Positions 22,823 through 41,900 of a DNA stretch of 64,000 nt are shown one piece after another. Positions within the stretch are counted from its first letter, which is position 1. Each line of letters begins with the position of its first letter. Source of the stretch: Bolinopsis microptera. Lineage: Eukaryota; Ctenophora; Tentaculata; Lobata; Bolinopsidae. The stretch covers positions 2,516,359 to 2,580,358 of the forward strand of contig NC_087075.1 of the NCBI RefSeq assembly GCF_026151205.1, read 5' to 3'. A program made the translations under genes and the position numbers. The notes beneath the pieces were generated by a model, which worked only from the letters and a program-made list of their open reading frames with translations, was not told where the DNA came from and ran no database searches.

Positions 22823-23672
22823 TTTTTGTTTTCATGTAGTTCTTCAGGTTCATAAATTCTGAAATGTAATACATTTATCGTTAGAATTTATACATTATAC
22901 GATCTGTGATTCAATTATCTTTCTAGATGACCATATTTTTAAACGACTATGGAGGCGACTTAAAAACTTGTGAGCATTGATTAAGTGTTGTTATACAGTT
23001 ATAGTGTTTTGACTTAATCAACTAGATGAAATACTTGTTGTAGAATATTAGACTATTAGTTTTACAGTTTCATAAAGTGAAATCATTATGAAGTGAGGGA
23101 TAGGAATTAGGGAATTATGAAGCTGTACCAGTGTACCAAAAGGCGAACAATCGTTTCGAAAATATGGTAGATAATTGCCCCGAAACAAACAAACCCAAAC
23201 TATCACTGTTAGTAAAACAACTGCAAAAAGGAATACAAGGAATACAAATTTCAAATCTTAAGTTACAACAGTAACTGTCAAGATAATAAATATACTATTA
23301 TTAAAACTCGCCCCTCTCCATAATAATACTATTAATATTAACAAATATAAATGGAATTTGATTATATTTAAATCTTCGTTTATTTGATAAACTTCGTTAT
23401 ATCACCACTTTCATAGGGGTACACTTGTTCAATGAGTGCAAGCTTTTTGGGCAACGGTGCTTGAAGAGTAATGTTGAAAAATGGTTGTAGATGTACGTTT
23501 ATGGCGCGGAACGTTGGTCACGTGTTACGACAAAGAATCGGCGTTTATTGACTCCAAGAACTTTTTACGGTTTTTTAAACAGTTGGTGATATACCTGGCG
23601 ACAATTCTCGAGAGATATATCTGGCTCTCGGAACTCAGTGATGTAAGGATATCAGGGAAATTGGGCGATTAG
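22823..23672. other. Upstream flank, nothing recognised
   Basis: AT-rich spacer upstream of the secreted gene. A hydrophobic minus-strand frame at 23048-23254 begins with TTG and has no homology I recognise. Confidence 0.4.
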
Positions 23673-24175
23673 GTTTTGGCCTCTATACGGCCACTATACG
23701 GCCTCTATACGGCCACTATACGGCCTCTATACGGCCTTTTATACAGCCACCATACAGCCTCCATACAGCACTTAAAACTTAAAGATATATTACATGACCT
23801 TTATATACGGCCTCTAATCGGCCACACAACACATCTAATCTATGGCCTCCATACAGCCTCTATAGTCTATACGGCCTCTATACGGCCTCTATACGGCCTC
23901 TATACGGCCTCTATACGTCCTTTATACGGCCACTATACGGCCTCTATACTGCCTTTATACAGCCACTATACAGCCACTTAAAACTTAAAAGATATATTAC
24001 CTAGTCCTTTATACGGCCTCTAAACGGCAACAACACATCTAATCTATGGCCTCCATACAGCCTCTATGGTCTATACGGGCCTCTATACGTCCTTTATACG
24101 GCCTCTATACTGCTTTATACGGCCCTCTATACGGCCTCTATACGGGCCACTATACGGCCTCTATACGGCCACACT
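23673..24175 (+). repeat. 12-bp array (GGCCTCTATACG) with a duplicated insert
   Basis: Blocks of a 12-bp unit alternate CTC and CAC variants. Two copies of an intervening segment (about 23765-23870 and 23970-24075, each with a TTAAAACTTAAA(A)GATATATTAC core) show that part of the array was duplicated as a block. Confidence 0.9.
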
Positions 24176-24362
24176 GAGATTGATACATTCGCAAATCAAT
24201 GGATAACGCCCTGAGTCTCCCCAGACGTCCGCATTAGTGGCTTTCCTAAGGACCATTTCAGAAAGTGTAGGTGTACTTTTTCAGAGTTGAGAAGGGTTAA
24301 TTTTTCTTGAGTATGTTCGTTTCAATTTCATCGCGGTGGTTTGCTCGTTTTTGCGATATGTT

Positions 24363-24480
24363 TTATGATGCAGTTGGGACATAGTTGCTGTGTACCGTGT
24401 AAATAGGTGCCCCATATTTAAGGATAGGTTTAATGAGGCTGTGTCGAAGAGGATCGTTGAGCAGGGGTGTAGGAATGAAT
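24363..24480 (-). pseudogene. Possible LINE reverse-transcriptase C-terminal remnant
   Basis: The minus strand encodes LRHSLIKPILKYGAPIY followed shortly by a TAA. This resembles the conserved 'sxIxPxLxYGxxxW' segment after the fingers/palm of LINE and Penelope-like reverse transcriptases. Only this short piece is recognisable. Confidence 0.4.
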
Positions 24481-25311
24481 TTTTTCATTAGGGGGGCCAA
24501 AATCTTAGAGTTTTTCAAATTTAGCACGCGCTTTGGCCACAGCCTGAATTTCAAAAACAGCGAAACGTGTAAAAGGCCTATCTGAGCAATTTGGCAATAG
24601 AGATCATTTTCAAACACAGTTTCAAGAACGATTAAAATAATACGATTTAAATACATATTAGGGCCTACAAGGAGGCTCTTGCGAAATAAAATGTAGTTCG
24701 AAAAAGGGATGCATATTGCATTCTCTCGAAAAGAATTCAGGAAATTTGCTTCCAGAATTGGAAATCTAGTGCAATGTGAAATGATAAGTCCAGAAAGATT
24801 TTGTTGTGCCAGTTTAATTAAGGGTCAAAGGAAAAGTCCTGCAAATTTTGAAAAATATTCTTACAGTAATAGGTCCTCACTCTCAAAAGGGTACAACATT
24901 GCAAAAAGGGAGAAACTGGAACAATTCTTGGAAAATTTGTTTTAATGGATGAATTCTAGCAATGAGGTAATGTAATTTGGACTACAAGGGGCAAACTCTG
25001 TCCTGCTAATTTACTCCCACGGCATAAAAGAGTAATCACTAATCAGTAATGTTATCTGAATTTTATACTCGCTAGGCTTCTGAAACTTCTGATGAATCCT
25101 GATAAGTAATATGTTTGTTTAAAAGACCCGAGGGCCACTGTGTCTGCTATTTACTCCCACGCATAAAAGGAGTAATCAGTAATGTTATCTGTTTTAAGAG
25201 ACCTTAATTCACGACACCAAAACTTTAAATTTTATCAAATTACAAAATATGTCCTAATATATACGTCTCTTATTAAGTTAAAAAATCAGGCTGTACTTCG
25301 ATTAAAATAAC

Positions 25312-25640
25312 TAGCAGGAACCCGTATAACCCTAAAATAGTGTCAAGACTCAAGAGACTAAATAATTATTATCTATTTAAGTCGCGTTTTTGAACACCAC
25401 TTGGGGGGTTCAAATTTTGGGCTCTAAAACTCCTATTCCTTGGCCAATTTTTTATTTTTCATGCTGATTTGGGAGGCCATTAAAGCATTTGACCCAGTCA
25501 AAAAAGTATCAGTTGTATATCTTTTTCGGTTTTTGCGGAAAGTCGCGTTAAAGGTTGATGCCGTGGTGTCAGTAAAATGGTACGGATAAACACATCCATA
25601 TATATCGTCTCGCTTTATATATAGTAAGATTGAAGAATTG
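25312..25640 (+). mobile_element. Dispersed repeat, compact copy (~330 bp)
   Basis: 25312-25360 (TAGCAGGAACCCGT...) matches 51951-52003, and 25370-25640 (...ATATATCGTCTCGCTTTATA...) matches 53205-53450. At the second locus the two halves are separated by 1.2 kb holding a LINE fragment. Family not identified. Confidence 0.7.
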
Positions 25641-30875
<5,235 letters not shown>

Positions 30876-32529
30876 TTCTTTCTGACATGTCCCCCCTCCG
30901 TCCTCATTTCTCCTATTTAGTTTTCCTTTTGCCCGTCCCCTCTTTGTTCTGTTTTTCCTTTTTCCCTCCATTCCCCCCGTTCCTCCATTCACATTTTCCA
31001 CAATTTACATGTACATGTTACTTTTCTGTAAACACCTTTTTGTTTGTGTGGGTTGCCCAATGGATAAAATTTAACACTCACGTACCAATGTAAAATTCAA
31101 AACCACCGGGTTTTTCATTTTGACCCAAAAAATTTCAACCAACCACAATCCCTTTGCCCCTCAAAAAAATCTTTCAAAAATTAAAAATGGCGAACTTCCC
31201 ACATCGCCTAACCATCCCCTTTTTGTAAGCACGTTGGAAAATGATTTAAGTAAAGGGGTTTTCTTGTCAAACCACCCCACGCGGCCCCCTCCCCCAAAAG
31301 TTTTGTGACACCTTGTACAGCAGGCTTGCAGGTGGCCCCTCTGTTTTTGGGTGGAACCCTTGATTAAAACGGGCAAGGGGGAGGTTTTTTGTCTGGGTTT
31401 TTAGTGCGGTGGGAAATTGTCATGAAATGAAAATTTTTAAATGGGGCTTAGTGATAGGTTTTTTAAAAGTTTGATTAAAAAGTCAATTTCATTTGATAAT
31501 GGTTGTCGGTATATTTTATTGACGGAAAAAAGAGTGGTTTTTAAAAAAGTTTTACATTATTAAGGCCTCAAAAGGGGCCCTTTTAGTTTCTAAAAGTGAT
31601 AAAACCCGTTTTTTCAAACAAATTTCTGGCCATAAATATTTGATCCCTGAATTGGGCCCCCACTAAGTAAATATTTTGAATACAAAGAAACATTTAAATT
31701 CTGTCATCACGAATTTTTGCCTCGAAAATTTCATTGATTCCGAAATTTTTATCTCCGAATCCAATAAAAAACTGCTTAAAAAAATTTCTCTTCATTCTTT
31801 TAACCATCATACGGGGAAGACAGTGATAATCATTTTGCTATATATTTTTGTTTTTAAAAAAAATTGCTTGAAATTATTTTTGATCAAGACATGCATGCAT
31901 TTTCATTTTTAAAATTTTGATGCGAATATGGGAATCTCTAACGATTGCCTTCGATAAAAAATAAAAAAATTAAAAAAATGACGTTTTTCCCGCCCTCATT
32001 AAAATATTCTACTGTTTTGGGGGTAAATAACCCTGAGAAGCGCTCGATTATTGGAAGCGAAAATGGAAGGCAAACAGCGATAATAAATCGACGGGTGGGG
32101 AGGGGAGAGGTGTGCTCTTCTCCTGCTTGTTATAGATGCGCACATTTAAAAAACCCAAATTTTCTTTCCTTTAAAAAAAGGTGCTCAGTGCAGGGGGGGT
32201 ATCAGTGACTACCCGCTCTCATTTACGCTACCGTGCGGAGGGAGACTACCCGTGGTGTGGGATGATGCGGAGGGTATGTTAACCCTTTTTCTAAATTTTA
32301 TTGTTTTCTTTTCAGTTTTCTAGCGGCGAATTCTTTTTAAGTTTTTTTTTGTTAAAATAAAGTGCTTTTTATTGTTTTCAGTTTGGGGGGAATAGCTGTT
32401 ATAGTGATTACTAGCTACTCGCACGTGCGACATTGAAAAGTAAAAAAAGAACAAGTGAACCGATAATCAATTATCATCCTTTTCAGCTGCAGTAAAAAGT
32501 AATGTGACAGCAGAACAAAATAGCTATTT
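30876..32529. other. AT-rich spacer, low quality, nothing recognised
   Basis: No coding or repeat structure that I can support between the C/T tract and the 44-bp satellite. Confidence 0.4.
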
Positions 32530-35500
32530 TAGGGGGGATTGAAGAGTAATCACACTATTTATGTGATTCTGAGGGGGGAAGTGACGAGTAATCACACTAT
32601 TTAGTGTATTCTAAAGGGGGAAAATGTGAGGGTAGATCACAATTTATGTATTCTGAGGGGGAATGTGACGAGTAGATTACACTATTAGTGTGATTCTGAG
32701 GGGGAATGTACGAGTAGATTACACTATTTAGGTGTAAATCTGGGGGGGAATGTGACGAGTAGATTACACATTTAGTGTATTCTGGGGGGAAAATGTGACG
32801 AAACCCACCATTTATGAAATTCTGGGGGGGAATGTGACGATATAAAAACCATTTAGGGGATTCTGAGGGGGAATGTGACAAATTAAACGTTTTAGTGTGA
32901 TTCTGGGGGGAAAAGTGACGAGTAGAAAACGATTTGTTGATTCAAGGGGGAATGACGAGTAAATCACACTATTTAGTGGATTCTGAGGGGGAATATGACG
33001 AGTAGATCACACCTTTTTTTAGTGTAATTCTGGGGGGAATGTACGATAATTACACTATTTAGTGTGATTCTGGGGAGGAATGTGACGATAATCACACTAT
33101 TTAGTGAAATTCGAATGGGAATGTGACGAGTAGAATACACTATTTTAGTGATATCTGAGGGGGAATGTGACGAGTAATCACACTATTTAGTGTAATTTTT
33201 TGGGGGGAATGTACGAGAAATAACACTATTTAGTGTGATTCTGGGGGGAATTTGGACATAGATCACACTATTTAGGTATTCTGGGGGGGATGTGACGGTA
33301 ATTACACTATTAGGGGGTTTTCTGAGGGGAATGTGACGAGTAAATTAACACTATTTAGTTGATTCTAGGGAATGTGACGATAATTACACCATTTAGTGTT
33401 TTCTGGGGGGGAAAGTGACGAGTAGATCACACTATTATGTAAACGGGGGGAATGTGAAAAGTAACACACTATTTAGTGTGATTCTGAGGGGAAAAAGGGC
33501 GATAGTTACACTATTTATGTGATTCTGAGGGAATGTGACGAGAAATTTTACACTATTTATGAAATTTCTGGGGGGAATTGACGAGAAATCACACAAATAG
33601 TGTGATCTAGGGAATGTGACGAGTAGATTACACATTTAGTGTGTTTCTGAGGGGAATGTACGATAGATCCCCTTTTTTAGTTTGATTCTGAGGGGGAAGT
33701 CATAGATTACCTATTTAGTTTTTCTGGGGGAAAAGTGACGAGTAGATACCCTTTTTAGTGTGATTCAGGGGAATGTGACGATAGATTACACTTTTTATGT
33801 ATTCTGATGGGGAATTGACCAGTAATTACACATTTATGTGATTCTGAGGGGGAATTACGAGTAATTTACAAAAATTTTTATTCTGGGGGGAATTTGACAA
33901 GATTACACTTTTAGGTGATTCTGGGGGGGAATGTGACGAGAGATTCACTATTTATTTTATTCGAGGGAAATGTACAGGATTAACTATTTATGTGTTTCTG
34001 CGGGAATTAACATAGATTACACTTTTTGGGAATTTTTGAGGGGAATGTGACATAATTAAACTATTTATTTTTTCTGAGGGGTTGACGAGTAGTTTACACT
34101 TTTTATGGTTTCCCTGGGGGGGAATGTACGAGTAGATCACACTATTAGTGTGATTCTGAGGGGAATGTGACCGAGTAGATTACACTATTTAGTGTGATTC
34201 TGAGGGAATGTGACGAGAGATTACACTTTTTAGTGAAATTTCTGAGGGGAATTGACGAGTAATCACTATTTAGTGTATTCGGGGGGGAAAAGGACACTAA
34301 TCACACTATTTAGTTTTTTCGAGGGGAATGTGACATGATTACCCATTTATGTAATTCGGGGGGAAGGACGATAATCACACAATTATATGATTCTGGGGGG
34401 AAGTGACGTAATTACCTATTTATGTTTTCTGAGGGGGAATGTGACGAGTAGATTACCCTATTTTAGTGTAAATTGGGGGGAATTGACGAGAAAAACACCA
34501 TTTGTGTAATTCGAGGGAATGTGATGAGTATTTACACTATTTAGGTGATTCTGGGGGGGAAATGTGACGAGTAGATTAAACATTTAGTGTGATTCGAGGG
34601 AATTACATAGATCACACATTTAGTGTGATTCTGAGGGGAATTGACGAGTAGATTAAACTATTTATGTGATCTGGGGGGGAAATGTGAGGGTAATCACCTT
34701 TTAGTGGATTCGAGGGAAATTTTACGAGTAATTACACTTTTTTAGGGTTTCTAAAGGGGAAGGGACGAGTAGTTACCCTTTTTTAGTGGATTCGGGGGGG
34801 GATTACGAGTAGATTTACACTATTAGTGTGTTCTAAAGGGGGAATGTACGATAGTTTTTACACTATTTAGTGTTTTTCTGGGGGAAATTTGACGAGAATT
34901 TACACTTTTTATTTTTATTCGAGGGGAATGTGACGAAATTACACTTTTTTAGTGTGATTCAGGGGAAGTGACGGTAGTTTACACTTTTTTGTGGATTCTG
35001 AGGGGGGAATGTGACATAATCACACATTTTGTAATTCTGGGGGGGAAGGCGATAGTTTACCTTTTTATGTGATTCTGAGGGGAATGTGACGAGTAACACA
35101 CTTTTTAGTGTGATCGAGGGGGGGAAAAAAATTTTTTTGTGGGTTTTTTTTTTTAAAAAACTAAAAATATATTACACTTTTTTATGGTTTCTGGGGGGGA
35201 AAATTGACGATAGATAAACTTTTGTGTGTTCTGAGGGGAATGTGACAGTAAACACACTATTTAGTGGATTCGAGCGGAAAGACAGTAGTTTTAACCCATT
35301 TTGTGTTCTGAGGGGGAGTTGAAGAAATTTTCACATTTAAGTGTAAAATCTGGGGGGGAATGTGACGATAATATAATTTAAAGTGGATTCTGACGGAATG
35401 TGACGAGTAAAATAAACTATTTTTAGATTCTGAGGGAAGTGACGATAATCACACTTTTATTGGATTCGGGGGAAAAAGGACGAGTAGTTTACACTATTAT

Positions 35501-38500
35501 GGATTCTGAGGGGAATGTGAAGTAGATTACAAATTATTGGATTCTGAGAAGGAAGGACAGAAAGATTACACTATTTAATGTTATTCTAGGGGGAAGTGAC
35601 GGAGATCACACTATTTGTGATTCTGGGGGGGAATGTGACGATAGAACACATTTAGGGGATTTGAGGGGGAATTGACGAGTAATTACACATTTATTGTGTT
35701 TCTGGGGGGGAAGTGCCAAAAATTTACACTATTTAGGTGTTTCTGGGGGGAATGTGAAAAGTAATCACAAATTTAAGGGATTCGAGGGGAATGGACGATA
35801 GTTACACAAATTTAGTGTGATTCTGAGGGAATTGACGAGTAATTACACTATTTAGTGTGATTCTGAGGGAAGGACAGTAATCATACATTTAGTGTGTTTT
35901 CTAAAGGGGAATTGACAAAAACACACTTTTAGTGTATTCTAAAGGGGGAAGGAATAGATCACACTTTTTAGTGGATTCTGGGGGGGGAGGGAACGAAATT
36001 TACACTATTTAGTGGGATTCTAGGGGAGTGTGACAGTAGATTACACATTTAGTGTGATTCTGGGGGAGGAATGTGACGATAGATCACACTTTTTAAATGT
36101 GATTCTGAGGGGAATGTACGAGTAATCACACATTTAGGGGGTTTCTAGAGGATGTGACAAGAGATTACCATTTAGTGGACTGAGGGGAGGGGACGATAAT
36201 TACACATTAGTGTGCTGAGGGGGAAATTGACGAGTAGTTACACTATTTAAGGTATTCGGGGGGAAAAGGGACGAGAATTCCCACTTTTTTAGTGTGACGA
36301 GAGGGATTGACAATAATTACCTATTTGTTATTCTGAGGGGGATGTGACGATAGTTTACACAATTTAGTGTGATTCTGAGGAGGAAGTACAGAGAATACAC
36401 AAATTTAATTTGGATTCAGAGGGGGGGGGAGTAGATTACACTATTTAGTGTTTTTCTGAGGGAATGTGACGATAGATTACCATTTAGTGGATTCTGAGGG
36501 GAATGTGAGATACATCACACTATAAGTGTGTTTTCTGGGGGGAATGTGACGATAATTAAACTATTTAGTGTGTTTTGGGGGGGAGTACGAGTATTACCAA
36601 TTTATGTTTTCTGGGGGGAGGTGACAGTAAAATACACTTTTTTGTGTGATTTTGAGGGGAATGTGACGATAATCACACATTTTTGTGATTTTTGAGGGGG
36701 AATTGACAAATTTACACTTTTTTATGTAATTCTGAGGGGGAATGGACGAGAATACACTATTTTGTGATTCTGGGGGGAAATTGCGATAATTATTCTATTT
36801 AGTGTTTCGAGGGGAAAGGACGGTAATTACACTATTTAGTTGTTTCGGGGGAAAAAGTGAGAGTAGATTACACTATTTAGTGTGATTCGAGGGGGAATGT
36901 GACATAGATTACACTATTTTTTTTGATTTTAGGGGGGAAGTGCGATAGATTACACAATTTATTGTGATTCTGGGGGAAAGGACGATAATTACACTATTTA
37001 GGTGATTCTGAGGAGGAATGTGACGAGTAGATCACACTATTTAAGTGTGATTCTGAGGGGGAATGTGACGAGTAGATTACACTATTTAGTGTGATTCTGA
37101 GGGGAATGTGACGAGTAGATTACACTATTTAGTGTGATTCTGAAGGGGAATGTGACGAGTAGATTACACTATTTAGTGTAATTCTGAGGGGAATGTGACG
37201 AGTAGATCATACTATTTAGTGTGATTCTAAGAGGGAATGTGACGAGTAGATCACACTATTTAGTGTGATTCTGAAGGGGAATGTGACGAGTAGATCACAC
37301 TATTTAGTGTGATTCTGAGAGGGATGTGACAAGTAGATTACACTATTTAGTGTGATTCTGAGGGGGAGTGTGACGAGTAGATTACACTATTTAGTGTGAT
37401 TCTGAGGAGGAATGTGACGAGTAGATCACACTATTTAAGTGTGATTCTGAGGGGGAATGGGACGAGTAGATTACACTATTTAGTGTGATTCTGAGGGGAA
37501 TGTGACGAGTAGATTACATTATTTAGTGTGCTTCTGAGGGGGAATGTGACGAGTAGATTACACTATTTAGTGTAATTCTGAGGGGAATGTGACGAGTAGA
37601 TCATACTATTTAGTGTGATTCTGAGAGGGAATGTGACGAGTAGATCACACTATTTAGTGTGATTCTGAAGGGGAATGTGACGAGTAGATCACACTATTTA
37701 GTGTGATTCTGAGAGGATGTGACAAGTGATTACACTATTTAGTGTGATTCTGAGGGGGAGGTGTGACGAGTAGATTACACTATTTAGTGTGATTCTGAGG
37801 AGGAATGTGACGAGTAGATCACACTATTTAAGTGTGATTCTGAGGGGGAATGGGACGCGTAGATTACACTATTTAGTGTAATTCTGAGGGGGAATGTGAC
37901 GAGTAGATTAAACTATTTAGTGTGATTCTGAGGGGATGTGACGAGTAGATTACACTATTTAGTGTGATTCTGAGGGGGAGTGTGACGAGTAGATTACACT
38001 ATTTAGTGTGATTCTGAGGAGGAATGTGACGAGTAGATCACACTATTTTGTGTGATTTTGAGGGGGAATGTGACGAGTACATCACACTATATAGTGTGAT
38101 TCTGAGGGGGGAATGTGACCGAGTAGATAAATATTTAGTGTGATTCTGAGGGGGATGTGACGAGTAGATTACACTATTTAGTTGATTCTGAGGGGGAGTG
38201 TGACGAGAGATTACACTATTTTGTGTGATTTTGAGGGGGAATGTGACGAGTAGATCACACTATTTTGTGTGATTTTGAGGGGGAATGTGACGAGTAGATT
38301 ACACTATTTAGTGTAATTCTGAGGGGGAATGTGACGAGTAGATTACACTATTTAGTGTGATTCTGAGGGGGAATGTGACGAGTAGATTATTCTATTTAAT
38401 GTGATTCTGAGGGGGAATGTGACGAGTAGATTACACTATTTAGTGTGATTCTGGGGGGAATGTGACGAGTAGATTACACTATTTAGTGTGATTCTGAGGG

Positions 38501-39967
38501 GAATGTGACGAGTAGATTACACTATTTTGTGTGATTTTGAGGGGGAATGTGACGAGTAGATTACACTATTTATTGCGATTCTGAGGGGAAATGTGACGAG
38601 TAGATTACACTATTTAGTGTGATTCTGAGGAGGAATGTGACGAGTAGATCACACTATTTAAGTGTGATTCTGAGGGGGAATGTGACGAGTAGATTACACT
38701 ATTTATGTGATTCTGAGGGGAATGTGACGAGTAGATTACACTATTTAGTGTGATTCTGAGGGGGAATGTGACGAGTAGATTAACACTATTTAGTGTAATT
38801 CTGAGGGGAATGTGACGAGTAGATCATACTATTTAGTGTGATTCTGAGAGGGAATGTGACGAGTAGATCACACTATTTAGTGTGATTCTGAAGGGGAATG
38901 TGACGAGTAGATCACACTATTAGTGTGATTCTGAGAGGGAGTGTGACAAGTAGATTACACTATTTAGTGTGATTCTGAGGGGGAGTGTGACGAGTAGATT
39001 ACACTATTTAGTGTGATTCTGAGGGAGAATGTGACGAGTAGATCACACTATTTAAGTGTGATTCTGAGGGGGAATGGGACGAGTAGATTACACTATTTAG
39101 TGTAATTCTGAGGGGGAATGTGACGAGTAGATTAAACTATTTAGTGTGATTCTGAGGGGGATGTGACGAGTAGATTACACTATTTAGTGTGATTCTGAGG
39201 GGGAGTGTGACGAGTAGATTACACTATTTAGTGTGATTCTGAGGAGGAATGTGACGAGTAGATCACACTATTTTGTGTGATTTTGAGGGGGAATGTGACG
39301 AGTACATCACACTATATAGTGTGATTCTGAGGGGGAATGTGACGAGTAGATTAAACTATTTAGTGTGATTCTGAGGGGGATGTGACGAGTAGATTACACT
39401 ATTTAGTGTGATTCTGAGGGGGAGTGTGACGAGTAGATTACACTATTTTGTGTGATTTTGAGGGGGAATGTGACGAGTAGATCACACTATTTTGTGTGAT
39501 TTTGAGGGGGAATGTGACGAGTAGATTACACTATTTAGTGTAATTCTGAGGGGGAATGTGACGAGTAGATTACACTATTTAGTGTGATTCTGAGGGGGAA
39601 TGTGACGAGTAGATTACACTATTTAGTGTGATTCTGAGGGGGAATGTGACGAGTAGATTACACTATTTAGTGTGATTCTGAGGGGAATGTGACAAGTAGA
39701 TTAAACTATTTAGTGTGATTCTGAGGGGAAATGTGACGAGTAGATTACACTATTTAGTGTGATTCTGAGGGGAATGTGACGAGTAGATTACACTATTTAG
39801 TGTGATTCTGAGGGGAAATGTGACGAGTAGATCACACTATTTAGTGTAATTCTGAGAGGGAATGTGACGAGTAGATTACACTATTTAGTGTGATTCTAAG
39901 GGGGAATGTGACGAGTAGATTACACTATCTAGTGTGATTCTGAGGGGGAATGTGACGAGTAGATTAC
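32530..39967 (+). repeat. 44-bp satellite array with an internal dyad
   Basis: About 165 copies of a 44-bp monomer (GATTCTGAGGGGGAATGTGA, CGAGTAGAT, then an ACACTATTTAGTGT end). Monomers with TCACACTATTTAGTGTGA contain an 18-bp inverted repeat. 36990-39967 is clean and shows higher-order structure: marker monomers such as GAGGAGGAATG followed by TTTAAGTG recur about every 380-400 bp (near 37013, 37395, 37797). 32580-36980 is heavily degraded. Confidence 0.95.
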
Positions 39968-40984
39968 GAATATTTAAAAATTATAATTATTTTCAGTCGT
40001 GACCTTTCCTGAACCACTTTCAACCGAACAGTTGAATTACTGACATGGTTGCACGACAACGTTATCATGAAATAACGTTATCACAAAATGAAATAAAATT
40101 GGGACCAAGACTATAAGATTCTGGTGTCAGGCTAGAAATACTTTCACCCCCTCGTGTTTCCAATTCCCTCCACGATATGAATAGAATTAATGAAATACTG
40201 ATAATGGTGTTGTATATATATATATTGCTTTGATGGAACTCTATTTGTTTATCGTTTTGTTGTCACGATATTTGTTTAAATCTTTTTAATCTTTTTAAAA
40301 ACTCTAAATCGTTTTATATTGATATTTTAGTAACGAGTCTATTCCGAATTTAAAACATTCCCACAATTAACTTTATTTACTGCAACATTTAACAGTAAAA
40401 TGTACACAGATGAGAACTGTCTTCAAAATAAATTATATTTTCTGAAACTGAAAGTAAACACTAAACAAGGCTGTTATCTCTAACATCACTACCATAATAG
40501 CCACCATATTGTATTTAACGTGCTAGTTACTAGTTAGGTAATGTGTTTGATATTAGCTACTTTATCAGGAATAGGATGGTGTGCGGAGGTTGCCTCCATT
40601 AAGTACACGTTATATACACGTTACTGTCTAGTAGGAGTAGTTACCGTTGGACCAGTGCAGTTAAGTAGGGATAATATTCGTAATGGTAAACAGTTAATCC
40701 GAAATACGGTTAACAGTATAAAATGCCTCGAATTAATTGCCAGAGCTGAAGAAAATCATGAAAGTTGCAATTCTTTAAGTTCTGATAGGTTGCAACAACT
40801 TCACCTAGTTAAACGAGTTACCAATCAACATAGTAGCGACCCTACTAGGGTGCTCAATCACTCAATACCAAACCCAATTACAACTTCACCAACTACAACT
40901 GCACAAAAATCATTGTAGATCAGATTCCATGAAGGCCTGTCTAGACTCAGAGCTCTGATGAACATGGGATCGTATACTATTTCG
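39968..40984. other. Unique spacer between arrays
   Basis: AT-rich unique sequence. Apart from the uncertain frame at 40541-40918 I recognise nothing. Confidence 0.5.
40541..40918 (+). CDS. Uncharacterised 125-codon open frame
   Basis: A true ATG opens a frame beginning MCLILATLSGIGWCAEVAS, weakly signal-peptide-like, followed by a polar, Ser/Thr/Asn-rich remainder (ending PITTSPTTTAQKSL). No family recognised. It lies in the unique island between two arrays and stops just before the 20-bp array. Coding status is doubtful; it may be chance. Confidence 0.2.
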   Translation: MCLILATLSGIGWCAEVASIKYTLYTRYCLVGVVTVGPVQLSRDNIRNGKQLIRNTVNSIKCLELIARAEENHESCNSLSSDRLQQLHLVKRVTNQHSSDPTRVLNHSIPNPITTSPTTTAQKSL

Positions 40985-41503
40985 GCATGGTGCCACACAG
41001 GCTTGCCTGGTGCCACACAGGCTTGAGGCTTGCCTGGTGCCACACAGGCTTGCCTGGTGCCACACAAGCTTGCCTGGTGCCACACAAGCTTGCCTGGTAC
41101 CACACAGGCTTGTCTGGTGCCACACAGGCTTGCCTGGTGCCAAACAGGCTTGCCTGGTGCCACACAGGCTTGCCTGGTGCCACACAGGCTTGTCTGGTGC
41201 CACACAGGCTTGTCTGGTGCCACACAGGCTTGTCTGGTGCCACACAGGCTTGTCTGGTGCCACACAGGCTTGCCTGGTGCCACACAAGCTTGCCTGGTGC
41301 CACACAGGATTGCCTGGTGCCACACAAGCTTGCCTGGTGCCACACAAGCTTGCCTGGTGCCACACAGGCTTGTCTGGTGCCACACAGGCTTGCCTGGTGC
41401 CACACAGGCTTGTCTGGTGCCACACAGGCTTGCCTGGTGCCACACAGGCTTGTCTGGTGCCACACAGGCTTGTCTGGTGCCACACAGGCTTGCCTGGTGC
41501 CAC
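40985..41503 (+). repeat. 20-bp minisatellite (GGTGCCACACAGGCTTGCCT)
   Basis: About 26 copies. Variation is nearly confined to two sites: CAGG versus CAAG, and TTGCCT versus TTGTCT. The unit has no stop in any frame, so open frames appear on both strands; none is supported as protein. Confidence 0.95.
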
Positions 41504-41810
41504 ATGTGATTCCCTTCATTATCTCCCTGAAGTCACGTGGTGCCTCATTTCCTAAGGATTCAATTTTAGCCGACCTTACCTCACTTATACACATATTAAT
41601 AATATATGTATCCGTATAAAGAACAAATGAAACAAAGTTCAAATGATGAGTTAAACTTTAAGTTTCATACTACAGTGATTAAACTACAGCAATCTTCAGG
41701 AAGCTGTAGATCTAAAATATTTTCTCAAAAGTTAGTTTGCTCCGTATATATCCGCCGCTGACTTCTACTAGTGACTAGAACTTCCTCCGTTAGCACTCTT
41801 CCTGTTCTAC

Positions 41811-41900
41811 TTCTACCTTATTTGACCTTATTTGGACGGACATTAAATGACCGCTGGAGGCCCTAACGTTCATCTTAATGTCTGTTCAAATAAAGGTCAA
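41811..41900 (+). mobile_element. Fragment of the CCTTATC-type TIR element (left end)
   Basis: Matches the left terminus at 51109-51200: ACCTTATTTGGACGGACATTAA, then CGCTGGAGGCCCTAA and the subterminal TTAATGTC-GTTCAAATAAA. It is cut off by the 11-bp array. Confidence 0.75.

Noticed and set aside
32530-39967. CRISPR-like array
   Set aside because: There are no unique spacers between the 44-bp monomers, no cas genes and the DNA is eukaryotic; it is a satellite.
40858-41642. Repetitive proteins over the 20-bp array, open on both strands
   Set aside because: A 20-bp unit without stops is open in every frame; variation is not codon-structured.
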